From: Nymphaea colorata
Taxonomy: Eukaryota > Streptophyta > Magnoliopsida > Nymphaeales > Nymphaeaceae
NCBI RefSeq assembly: GCF_008831285.2
Contig: NW_022205140.1
Span: forward strand, 1-32,306
Direction: 5' to 3'
Length of the DNA: 32,306 nucleotides
Below the pieces are notes generated by a model. The model saw only the letters and a list, made by a program, of their open reading frames with translations. It was not told the DNA's origin and did not search any database. Positions 11,201 through 23,400 of the stretch are shown piece after piece (position 1 is the first letter of the stretch; the number at the start of each line of letters is the position of its first letter). The translations under genes and the position numbers were made by a program.

Positions 11201-14200
11201 ATGAGTATGCGTGCGGAGTGGGTGAGTTTGGTCTGCAGGAAGTGCAGTATGGAGGGGTAGTTGGTCTGCTGGAACACCTGCACCACGAACCCCTCGCCTA
11301 CGCCGCCTCCACCAGCTTCCCCTTCACCAAACTGTCCCTGTCCTCTACCAGCTTCACCCTTTTCTCCCGCTTCTCCACCAAGTTCCAAATCACCTCCAGC
11401 TCCTCAAAGCCCATGCTCTGCGCCTCCAGCTTCTCCCTGAAGTGGAACAGGTCTGCTCTCGCCGTAAAAACGCCCAGCAGTAGCTCTGGATCTAGCATCC
11501 GTTCAGGAAGGCATTCGTTGAAGGTTGTCCTGACCAGTGCGCGGTGGAAGGACAGCTGGTCGATGTTTTTGAAGTAGAGGGACACTCCTGCGCTCACCTT
11601 CTTCATGTACTATGACTCCATCAGCAGTCTGCTTATCCTCTGCAACCTCTCTCCCCGCTCATTGAAAAACCGCTTCAACCGTGATAATTTCCTCAATTCC
11701 ATTTCTGAGCTTTTTCCGTACTGTCCAAAGCCATCTAAGGTATCGGTGATTTCTTGGATCCTGTTCTGGCACTCAGTGACAAACACATGCAGGTCTACAT
11801 TATATTCAGATTACTTTGCTTCTGGTATGTGATATCGACGTTATCGTTGTACTTATCGTTGAGCTTGGTCAGCTGTGCAGTGAGGTGGACATCCACTTCG
11901 TCTTGTTGGTCCAGGTAGTCCTTGAGCGCCTGGCAGACAGTCGTGAAATAGGCTAGCCAGCTCGACAGTGATTTGTAGATGGGACTGACCTTCTCAAACT
12001 TCTTGGCGCTCTCTGCCACTTCCTCCGCCCTGCTCAGCATGTACTTCAGTCTTCCGCTGGTCATGCCGGTTGATATCAGTCGCATGTTGGCCTCTTACTA
12101 GGAACCGTGCTTGTCGTAAGCTTCGCGTTGGCGTATGGAACGCAGGAGAGAAGCTAGGACTGCAGGAGTGGAGAATGCTGCGGGGACGAATTGATGCAGT
12201 TTTTCCTTGGCGAGAGCATCTCCCCTCTAGTTTAAGAAGGCAAGGAGCGAGTGGAGTGGCTGCACAAGAGAGCTGTTCTCATTATTCTTTAGGTTGTTCT
12301 TCAGCCTGGTGAACTCCAGTGTCTAAATGCCTTATACCTTCCGCTAGATCTTATCCATTTTTTGGAAGAGAGGACCAGTAGTTTGGTTCAACCGCGCCAA
12401 GTTTTCCCCTTCTCGCTCATGCTTGAAGTTGAATAGATCGGAATAAGTGGAGCGTTTTTCCTCCCACTTCTACAGTTTCTGAGTCAGTTCTTGGCTGATA
12501 TTGGCGTGGTTGGTTCTGGTATTCGCCAGCTGGTTTTCCCTGTCTGCGATTGCAGCCATGGCGCTGGGGATGAGTTCCAGCGTGCGGTTGATGACGTCGA
12601 TGTTGATCATCATCTCCGAACTCACCTTCCTGTAGAATTACAAGTTCAACGATTCCTCCTTACGGTATCGCTCTAAAACTCTCACGAATTACTCCTTCAG
12701 CTCGTCGTTGAAGCCGTTGTAATGCGCAATCTACTCCAATTGTTCTAGATAGTCGCCTGAGCCGTTTTCTCCCACAAACGAACTTGAGCCAGAGCCAGAG
12801 CTATTCTCGACTTCCTTCAACGACTCAACCTATTCACTGGGCTTTTCCCGCATTAGTATGCTCAAAAAGTGGCTTTTGAGGAAGGGGAATTTCTCAAAGC
12901 CTGTTTTGGCTTTGGCTGAAGAGATGCTGCCAGTGAGCACGAACCTAACATCAGTGCCATCGAACCTGGAGCTGCGCTTGAGCTTGACGATGTCTTGCAG
13001 TTAGAGGAGTTCTGCTTCTTTGCAGTGGTCGAGATCGATGGAGAGGACTGCGTTGTGGGGTGGGGGTGTCTTATTGCGGAGGGGAAGTAGTGGGCGTCCT
13101 GAAACTTTACATGCATATCTCAGTATCTTCTCGGTGTGTGGATAGCTTTATGCAAGGAGGAGAAGATGGTGATTAGCTAAATGCTTGGCCACGAGTAGTA
13201 CGTAGTCTAGGATATCCTTGGTGAAGTAACTCTTGATAAACTTGTCAAAGAAGATGGATTCCACCTGACTAGCCTGTATCTCCTCCAGCACTTCGTTGTC
13301 AGCCACTAGCTTTTCTATCAGCTGTGTCTAGTTGCAGAAGCGGATGAACTTCCGAGTCGTATTTATCACTTCGCCTTGGTCCTGCAAATCACCTAAATTT
13401 CTTGGCAATTCCAACAGAGTTCTTTGCGATTCTAAGTTCGCCTTTTCCTGTGGAAGCATTTGGATGAGAAAGTCAAGGTAAAGACTAATAAACTATGTCA
13501 AGGTCTTTGCTCCTGCGGATTGAAGTAGCAGTAATGGATTTTTATACCAGAAATATTTCTCCTCCTGGTCGCGATAGAGACGAGTGAGACTGGCAGACAG
13601 GTTGAGCAGACTGAAAATGGACCTATCGACGTGCAGATACTTCTCGCAGTAGCACTGCACGTACTCGGAGAAGATGGTGGAGATGGTGTTATCCTCGATG
13701 GCCACTCTGAGCGCTTTTCCGAAGCGGGGGTAGCTGTTCTTGCCCGCGAAGGTGAACTGGCACTTTGCTGTCTGGTAGATGTTGACTGCTCCGCCCTCTA
13801 GGAACATCGTGAAGCCGTATTCGCTGAGGTCGGTGAGGCAGTTGAGAGTGCAGGGGTTGGCCAAGTGCACGTCGTCCACCATTACGTGCACCTATCCCGG
13901 AAAACTGTAGAAATTTCCGCTTCGCTTGGAACCTTTGAAGAGCTCGAGGAAAACCGAAACTGGAGGACGGCTGCCGAAGTTGTAAATTTTGGCATTTGGG
14001 TGGGGATTAGATGTAGTAAGGACAGTGGTGAGCCAATCTTTACCTTCAAGCGCAAGGGGCGAGCGGAGGTGGTTGCGTATAAGAGAAAGATTAGAAATAA
14101 AGTTGCTGCGCATGTTGACTGTTTGATTTCCCACAAGCCTTACATCCTGGAAGCACCCTACGACTCCTCCTATCTCCATGCTGCTGACGAACTTGCCCTT

Positions 14201-17200
14201 TTTCAGAGGCACCAGCTCAGTGAGGGAAATTAAACGGTTGGTCAAGGTCTATCTCGCCAGTTGCCCCATCCCTTACTCCAAGTTGCGAATTCTAATGCTG
14301 AGGGACTTCATCATCTGCGAGCTGCTCTCCAACTGCGTTATCTTCTGGAACTTGCTCTTTTGTGCCTGCTCTTAGCCGGTGAAGATTTGCTTCACGATCT
14401 CCTCGATGCGTTTTTCCTCAATAGAGAAGGCGAAGGACCATATAACTGAGAAGAGGAAAGCCACGTTGAACTCGAATTCCTGAGACAGCATTATCTTGAA
14501 GATTTTGGCGAAATTCACATAGAGTTGGTTGACGCTTGCTCTTTCACTAGCTGCATCCCCTAATCTCTCCATGCACTTACTGTACAGCGTTCCCTTGCTG
14601 AAGGCCTTCACCTGTTACGAAAACTAACCCCGGAGAATCTTGCCAACTATTTGCTGCACTGCTCCTTCTGCCAAGTTGTTTTAGGCCAATAGGGAATAGT
14701 TGACCATCCGCAGCTCGAAGACCACTCCCAACTGCAGCTCTGCTAAGTTTTACTCCACGAATATCACTTTGAAGCCGGAGAGATTCTATCGCATGAGAGG
14801 GTAAAACTGGAGGCCGTGCTTGAAGACAAGATGAGAATAGCCTTGCAGATTACGAATGGCTCTGACCAGCTCAAAGAGCTGCTAGTTTCGGCAGTAATGG
14901 TGGGCATTGATGAGCAAATACTTGCCTTCGGATAGGTTGTTGAGCACTTCCCATGTTTTCCCACAGCTGCGCTACCCGAATACCACTATCCTGCTGTTCA
15001 GCATCAACTCCTAGTGAAGAGAAATGAACCTATTACGGTCGCTCAGCTCGTTCAGCTTATGATCCTAAGTGCGGAGAGTCTATAGGAGGACTTGTCCTTC
15101 TCCCTGGAAAATACCGAAGGAAGAGGCTTTCTGGAAGAAGGAAGAACTGGAGAAAAGGTCAGGATCTTCTTGATCTCTCACCCAGTTCAGCACCTCCAGA
15201 GAGATTTAGCGATGGTTTTACAGCCAACTGCAGAACTTCAGGATCTTGCCCACTTCGATGTTGTTGACACGCTTGCTCTGCAGATACAATTAGAGTAAAA
15301 ATCGTCGATTTGGCAAGGCCATCCAAACAGGCCTGATCATCCCGCACAGTCTTCCTGGCATTTATGTGCCGGTGAGGGTGCTCACGCTCATAAGCACTCT
15401 GCAGTTCCTATTTAATGCAGTAGTCTGGCCAGAAAGCGTCAATTTATTGCTCTGCTGCTTAAGGCTGTCCTGCACAGTTGAAAGGCATTCGGCTATGAGC
15501 CTCAACTGAGACTCGCCTAAGAGATCGATACGCTGGAGGAGCAGCCAGTTACCGACAAAGGCATTAACGCGGAAAAAGTTGACAAGGGGACCAATCGATT
15601 CCTGGAAGTAGTCAATAGACCTTGGATCAAAGATTAGCAACTACTGTCCGCAGAGGTAGGCTAGATACTTTGCAAATGCTGTCTTTCCTGAGCCTGAAGG
15701 TCCCACGAGGCAGTTACCCATAAAGACGCTATCAGTGTAGATGAGTTCGCTTTTCTAAAGATAGTTGAAACCGTATGTGTTTTCCTGGTGGATGAAAGCG
15801 ACGCGAATGTCTAACTGACTCTTCCTGTAGAAGCGTGGATACTTTAGCCATTGGAAGGAGCCTGAATGCAAGTCTTCCTCCCGCATCAGACACCCGATTT
15901 GCTCACGGAATAGCAAAAAGAGAAGCAGTTTGAAAGCATCTTTTTTCTCCTTTATCAAATACTCAATTTTGCTCTCTATCTGAACAAGTAGCGGCCTCAG
16001 TGATCCTGTAGCTACAGCTTATGAGATTTGCTCAGTGAAGATGATCTGCTCATCAAGAATAGCCAGCTGGGGTGGATATTTTTCGTAAAAGTTGATTTAA
16101 AGGTCGATGGTGCTCTTTCCCTATGTTATTATTTGGTTGGTCTTGAAAAACTCTTTGAGGCGGCACTTTATGAGGTCCTCTAAACCGCTCACCCAGTTGT
16201 TGACACGACCGATCATTTCCTGGATATAGTAAGGCTCTGCGAAAATGAGTTCTCTTCTTTCTCCCACCCGCTCAATGCTGCCTTCTCTTATACAGAAGCT
16301 GAGTATTTGTGGGAAGCATTTTCTGAGATATTTTTGGATATCCGCTTCGCTTGACATGAAATCGAACAGTTCTTCATCGGTCAGTAAAAACAAGCGAGGG
16401 TACTATACACGGAGAGAGGCTAAAAATTTGGTGACTCTTATTTCCAATTACCTCAGCTCATCATTGATCTGCGAAAGATAGGAGTCCATAACTATATTTT
16501 TGCTGATGAAGGCGACAGAGTTGTCAATGTCGTAGCTTTTGATGAGTTTGCGATGCAATTCAATAAGTGCACTGAAGAGGGAATGCTCGTATTAATCGTT
16601 GATCATGTGGAACCTGATGAAGCGAATGTACTTCTCCTCCACGCTTCTCCACTCCTCTAGCTTCACCACTGTGTTCTGAGACAAAGTCAATAGCTCTTTC
16701 AGCTCGCCTTAGTAATAGTCACCAACATCCTTCTGCATCAATTCCTTTATGTCTATTTACACATTCCGCAGAAATTAGACACATTTGTTGAGATTGTTAA
16801 GATCCAGCACGTCAGAATCATTCAGATCCACAATCAACAGTCTATGTCCTTTAATCTTCTTCTCGATTTCTTCATATGCTAGGAATATTTCGTATTAGAA
16901 ATTCACATCTTCGTCCATTTTTTGCAGCTTAGATTGTTCTTTGCAGTATCAAGCCGAGCAAGCTACCTAAAGGTGATGTTTCTAAACTCCTCAAGTCCGT
17001 AGAGCTGCCAGTGGCGGTCCCTCACCTTGCGGTTGGTTAGGATCTGAAGCTGCTGTTTCAGCTGGCTGCATGTATCGACATCTGTTTTGAATTTTTTGCT
17101 ATAATACTCGTGCATGCGGTGGATGATGGGCTTCCATCCCATTTTATCTTTCGCCCACCACTCCTGCTCTGTCCTCTGAAGACGCTATATCACTTCCTAG

Positions 17201-20130
17201 CTGGACTTGGTCTGCTAGCTGAACTAAAGAAACTCTATTTTCCTTGCTTACAGTTTTGCTATCTCCTTGAAATAGCTCTCAAAAGTATAGAATTGCTTCC
17301 AGTATTCAATCATCATCTCAAACCTCTCACATTCTCTTTTGAACAGGCTAATCTTTTCTTCGATCGGTAGCTTTGATTTTATTCTTGAGTGTTCGAAATG
17401 CTTCTGTATTTAAGCATTAAGCTTGTTGAATGAAGCAATCAGTGCAGTGAGAGCATCAATATACTCGACTATATTGACGAATTAAAAGCAAGTAGTTTAT
17501 ACTTCACTCGCATGCTGCAGATTCTACTCTATGCTTTTAAGGAGATATTCCACTTGTTGCTAGCTTTCTGCTTCCACTTCTGGCCTTTTGGACTCCAAGG
17601 TAGTGAAGAGGTTGTCGATTTCCTTGTGAAGATCTTGCTTTTTACTGATCAGTTGGCAGTAGCAGGTTACTACAGTCTCCACCTTCCTTCGATTATCAAG
17701 GCAAAACATCACCATCTCAGCTATCTTCTTAGTCTTCACGTGCAACTGTTTCAGGTTTCGGCGTATCCCTATCAGCTTCTCTTCAGTCTATTCGATATCA
17801 ATGGCTGTTAGGCTCACATTATGAGCAGCTATCTTGAGAGAATTGAGTTCGGAGTCTACAGTTTCTATCTTTTCGTGGACGATGTTGATGTAGTTTTGCT
17901 AAATCATGTATTAGATCTCTTTGACACGCTCTTCCAGAGCCTTTATGGGAGCAGAACAGTCGACTTCGAAGATGTTAATTTTGACCAATTTTTGAAGTTG
18001 GCCAATGGACTCTTTATACCTGGATATAACTCTCAGATTCTTGAGGAAACTCTGCTCGACTGAGCCCTAATCATCATTGAATATCTTTTGATTAGTGGTG
18101 AGTTTGATGAAGGGAAGATACATTTCGTATTATCCCAACACTGTAAAGCATCCTTGTAGTATACCTTCATGGCGTTTATGATTTCTCTGATTTGCTCGTC
18201 GAAGATAAACTCAGTTCTAAATCCAATGTTAAGCTATCTATCTTCTTCAAGAGAATTCCGTTAGCCTGTTTCGTATATCTATGGATATTAACGTACGGCT
18301 GATTTTTCCTGAGTTCGTGATTAAAATTGTTATTGTGTGTGGTCTTCTCTACGATTTATTGTTCAGTATCACGTTAGAATTGGCATGCCAAGGCATATCC
18401 TGAAATCTTAACTCCAAGGATCTGTTTTATCATTTATGCGAAAGCATTTATTATATCATCTTCCTTCTCAGCGAAATTGAAGCTTTGGTTGGCTGTCACT
18501 AAATGAAGCCGAAGTAGTGGTCTTTAATAGTTGACTATTTGGTTTCTAAGTGATAAAAATGACTTTTAGATGGTCTTGCTGAACTGAATCTGAAGTAATA
18601 CTTTGATGTTGCTTAGAAGCGGGGTTTATCCTTTCATGGCTGGCATCAAATCCTATAGACTATGAACATGACTATCTTTCCTGAGAGAGCTTAGGAAATT
18701 TTAATAAAAATTAAGGTAGAATACTTAGATTTCCTCTCCAGACTTCATTTCATGTGATCTACATCTTGCCTATCTGATGTATTTCGCAAGCAAATTTCTA
18801 TAATTTCCTAGCTATTCGTATTCTCCATCTCTTGTCATTAAATACTTGCTATAGTGATACAAGCAAAGAATGCCTCTAAACCATATCTGCTGGAGCACGT
18901 TGGTGCCAAACTCTATCTTGGCCATCTGTATCTTGTAGAAAAGTGAAACGCTTAAAGACTCTTATAATAAAATCGAAAAGTCTGGCTAGTATAGTTGAAT
19001 GTCTTCGAAATTACAATACCAACCGAAAATTGATTGAGTTATGCTTGTATATTTTTTTATCCTTCCGACAAGTCTTTTACGAGAATTGTCCACATAAGAG
19101 CTCCAGGATGTATATAGAGTCTTACAATAACCACCATGGTAAAGAATTTTCTTGGCAGTGATAACTCTGGTCGGAAGATAAGGAGCCACTTTAAGCTTCT
19201 TCGACATTTCGGCATTTTTTAATACATAATCTAATGTAATCATTGCATTTGCTTTATTGAAAAACTCCCATTGTTATGCAAGAGCTTATCTCAACTGTCT
19301 ATCGTTCAGCTTTATCCTCAATCTTTTTACAATGTTTTCAGCCCATTCAGATTTATAGTTTTGTTAATTGCTGGTAATCAAACTTTCCATGATTTCGGTG
19401 TATTTGGAGTTATCAAAAGAAGGATAATCTGAAAAATGAGGCAGAGCAGCCATGCGTTAAGGGTCATATGTGGAGTTCATCCAATCCAACATTTTTTGGA
19501 AATATTTCTGTCGTTTTATGTTTGATATCGACAGTTTCGAATCGAAGAATTCCGGAAAAAGACTTAAAGCTATTGGCACTTCGGTGTTTTTTTAGCTGAT
19601 GATGTTGGGTGAAAAGGGAGCATCCTTCAAGAAAAAGATCATTGAGTTTCGACAGATGCTTCCACCGTGGTCTGGACGGATTTGGGAGATGTGTTAAAAT
19701 CGAAGATAGGCTTCGAACTGCATGTTATAACCTATCTTGACAACTGGACTTTAGTAAAATATGTTTGTTGTCTTCAATTATTGCTACAGACCCATTCTAA
19801 AGTTCTCACCTCTTCTCTTGCGTTTAAGCTTGGACTCGCCAATAGGCGCATGCAAAAGCCTTCCAGTCTCTTCTCCAGTTTACTTAACCTGGAAAACTTA
19901 CTTGCTATTCTCCCGTGATCTTTTTTCTTTAGAGGAAATTCTAATTCTCGTTTTATTTGGAGGCGTTTAGACGCGTGCGAGTTTAGGCTGGCTTGAGTAT
20001 ACCTGTCCTCCGATTTTAGATAGCAAGCGAAACGGTTCTGAATTTGCATGCAATGCTCTATGTATGACCATCTATCTATTGATTTTCTCTGCGGCCTGCT
20101 TCCACTTTTTATTTTGGTCATTGATATCAT
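8272..20130 (-). CDS. Divergent dynein heavy chain with eroded AAA sites (DNHD1-like)
   Basis: About 3,950 residues, with all dynein landmarks in order. An N-terminal tail is followed by the linker with 'RDRHW' (about 17015), the AAA ring, and a stalk coil near 12300-12750. The AAA5 strand is 'FGRVVVTRQRFMADLSDIF' (about 10990-11050) and the AAA6 segment is 'NPFFRVFIVLNRE' (about 9520-9560). AAA1 keeps Walker A, 'GPSGSGKT' (15703-15680), but the ungapped equivalent of 'WCCFDEFNRID' is 'WLLLQRIDLLG' (about 15546-15514), so Walker B Asp/Glu are gone. AAA2 has 'GQRSCGKT' but no Walker B Asp ('LVFKHG'). AAA3 lost its P-loop but keeps 'VMVDDVH'. The AAA4 P-loop reads 'LAQSYPHTEK'. The start is taken at ATG 20130; an open frame extends to 20268 without an ATG. 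The stop is TGA 8274-8272. Six one-base steps occur, near 19777, 18220, 18060, 16950, 11820 and 11295. Motor activity is unlikely; a structural or regulatory axonemal role is inference. Confidence 0.85.
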
Positions 20131-20487
20131 CCATATGCGAAGGATAGATTGGCTCAGTTGTCTTTGGGAGTGAGCTTTGCTTTTACTTATCGCGATAAAA
20201 GGCTGAGACGCTTTTAGATGTTTGAGGACGCTTGAAGGAGAATTGCATACTCTCTTATCCTTTATCAAAATATATAATTTTTAAATTTTGTTTAGTATTG
20301 ATAATAGACCGTAAAACTATGGAAAAAATGTGGATCATTTTAGAAATTATCTATGACTCATGAGAAGAAATATATGTGATAACGCTACTAAAATCCTGAT
20401 TAATAATAGAATTTTGCATAATAATTTGATTGTGGATCATGCAAATTAATTTTTCGGAATAGGAAGAGTAGTAACTTATCATTCCAA
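20131..20487. promoter_or_regulatory. AT-rich divergent intergenic region
   Basis: About 350 bp of very AT-rich sequence lie between the start of the dynein gene (-) and the first glycosyltransferase gene (+). It must contain both upstream regions. No defined motif could be identified. The first roughly 140 bp also form an ATG-less open extension of the dynein frame. Confidence 0.4.
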
Positions 20488-23400
20488 ATGATAATAAAAA
20501 AAAATTGATGAGGACTTGATCGTCTAAATCGCAGAGGAAGATATAGGATGGAGGATCAAGCTAATGATTGGTTTGGCAATCATCATCATATTGATCGGAG
20601 CCATATACCTACATTCTTCTATTACGAAAATCAAGGACTAAAGTAGTCTGATCAGTATTGATGAAACCAATATTGCAATAACTCAAAAGTTTAACGAAAG
20701 AAATAAAGATGTTGTTACTTAGGGAATTTGAAGGAAACCATTAGAGAACATAAAAATACATAAATGATTGAACGCTAAAAAGCTAAGAATTAAGAAGATG
20801 AACAATATAAAACAATGTCATCATAATAGAGGTAGTATCTATTTCACTCGAAAGAAACCCGTGAGAAAAGCGACGAAGAGAAAAGAAGATAAGAAGAGAT
20901 CAGGCATGAACTGGAGAAACTAAAAAATTTGATATAACCTTAAGTATAAGAGAATTAAAATAAGAAGGACGAAGGAGGAAAATTCAAAGTGAAAGAAAAT
21001 TAAATAAATAGATAAAAATAAAGAAGAGATCAATAAAAGCAAAATAATAAAAAAGAAAAAAAAGCTAGAATAAAAAAGAAGTGAGAAAAGAAAAAGAAAA
21101 AAAAAAAAAGAAGATAAACAATAAGTAAGAAAGCCATAATAAGCAAAGAAATAGGATGATAAGAAGCCTCAGTAGGTTCCAGAAGTCATAAAGGAAACGA
21201 AATAGCCATCCAAGAAGCCATAGTAAGCAAAGAAATAAGATGACAAGAAGCCATAGTAAGCAAAGAAATAAGATGCCAAGAAACCATAATAAGCAAAGAA
21301 ATAGGATGATAAGAAGCCTCAGTAGGTTCCAGAAGTCATAAAGGAAACGAAATAGCCATCCAAGAAGCCATAGTAAGCAAAGAAATAAGATGACAAGAAG
21401 CCATAGTAAGCAAAGAAATAAGATGCCAAGAAACCATAATAAGCAAAGAAATAGGATGATAAGAAGCCTCAGTAGGTTCCAGAAGTCATAAAGGAAACGA
21501 AATAGCCATCCAAGAAGCCATAGTAAGCAAAGAAATAAGATGACAAGAAGCCATAGTAAGCAAAGAAATAAGATGCCAAGAAACCATAATAAGCAAAGAA
21601 ATAGGATGATAAGAAGCCTCAGTAGGTTCCAGAAGTCATAAAGGAAACGAAATAGCCATCCAAGAAGCCATAGTAAGCAAAGAAATAAGATGACAAGAAG
21701 CCATAGTAAGCAAAGAAATAAGATGCCAAGAAACCATAATAAGCAAAGAAATAGGATGATAAGAAGCCTCAGTAGGTTCCAGAAGTCATAAAGGAAACGA
21801 AATAGCCATCCAAGAAGCCATAGTAAGCAAAGAAATAAGATGACAAGAAGCCATAGTAAGCAAAGAAATAAGATGCCAAGAAACCATAATAAGCAAAGAA
21901 ATAGGATGATAAGAAGCCTCAGTAGGTTCCAGAAGTCATAAAGGAAACGAAATAGCCATCCAAGAAGCCATAGTAAGCAAAGAAATAAGATGACAAGAAG
22001 CCATAGTAAGCAAAGAAATAAGATGCCAAGAAACCATAATAAGCAAAGAAATAGGATGATAAGAAGCCTCAGTAGGTTCCAGAAGTCATAAAGGAAACGA
22101 AATAGCCATCCAAGAAGCCATAGTAAGCAAAGAAATAAGATGACAAGAAGCCATAGTAAGCAAAGAAATAAGATGCCAAGAAACCATAATAAGCAAAGAA
22201 ATAGGATGATAAGAAGCCTCAGTAGGTTCCAGAAGTCATAAAGGAAACGAAATAGCCATCCAAGAAGCCATAGTAAGCAAAGAAATAAGATGACAAGAAG
22301 CCATAGTAAGCAAAGAAATAAGATGCCAAGAAACCATAATAAGCAAAGAAATAGGATGATAAGAAGCCTCAGTAGGTTCCAGAAGTCATAAAGGAAACGA
22401 AATAGCCATCCAAGAAGCCATAGTAAGCAAAGAAATAAGATGACAAGAAGCCATAGTAAGCAAAGAAATAAGATGCCAAGAAACCATAATAAGCAAAGAA
22501 ATAGGATGATAAGAAGCCTCAGTAGGTTCCAGAAGTCATAAAGGAAACGAAATAGCCATCCAAGAAGCCATAGTAAGCAAAGAAATAAGATGACAAGAAG
22601 CCATAGTAAGCAAAGAAATAAGATGCCAAGAAACCATAATAAGCAAAGAAATAGGATGATAAGAAGCCTCAGTAGGTTCCAGAAGTCATAAAGGAAACGA
22701 AATAGCCATCCAAGAAGCCATAGTAAGCAAAGAAATAAGATGACAAGAAGCCATAGTAAGCAAAGAAATAAGATGCCAAGAAACCATAATAAGCAAAGAA
22801 ATAAGATACGAAGTCAACTGAGACATCATTATTTCTTAATCCTTCTCAGCTAGTTTTTTCCTTATCAACTCCTCAATAGTTAACCCTTCCTAATTATGTC
22901 TGGACTTATGTTTAAAATCTATAATAGCAGTCATTTTCGTCCGTAGATGCCTTTAAAACATGAAATATTTCTCAAGATAATCTGAATCTTCCTTTGCCAT
23001 TCTTAGTTCCTCTAACTTCAAATTGTACTTATCACATAATTCTGTGTTAAAGATTGATCATATAGTGAATTAACTTACTTAACGCATAAAGAACCACCCG
23101 AGAGCAACTTAAGGACCACTTCGAAGACATAAAGCGACGGCTGATCGTTTTCACGTGCTGCACGAAAAGGGCGGCGTTTTCGTGGAGAAGAACGTGCTGT
23201 TCACGCAGAAGCTGGAGTGGGTGAAGCACATCAACAAGAACCCCTACGCCAACAGGGGCAGCGTCAACGCGGAGGCCAGGTACGTCGGCTTCTTCGACAT
23301 CGACCACGGCTCCGCCATCGAGAAGCGCAACAAGAGCGGCGTCCTCCTCGAGCCCGAGAAGTACATGATCCAGTTCCCCTGCTTCGAGCCCTACTTCCTG

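Noticed and set aside
11813-11832. A 20-nt GTAA...TAG segment (minus strand) that would act as a tiny intron and fix a dynein frame break.
   Set aside because: It restores the frame, but so does one added A in an adjacent A run, and no equivalent GT-AG segment explains the other five dynein breaks (for example near 16950). A single-base deletion is the simpler common cause.
20729-20764. In-frame TGA codons considered as sense codons (extra reassignment or readthrough).
   Set aside because: They lie in a homopolymer-rich stretch that also shows frame steps, and all well-formed genes in the window end at TGA. Missing bases explain them better.
21151-22800. Regular 150-bp repeats considered as a CRISPR array, satellite or centromere-like DNA.
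   Set aside because: There are no unique spacers, the units are in coding frame, and they continue a gene's Lys/Gln-rich stem.
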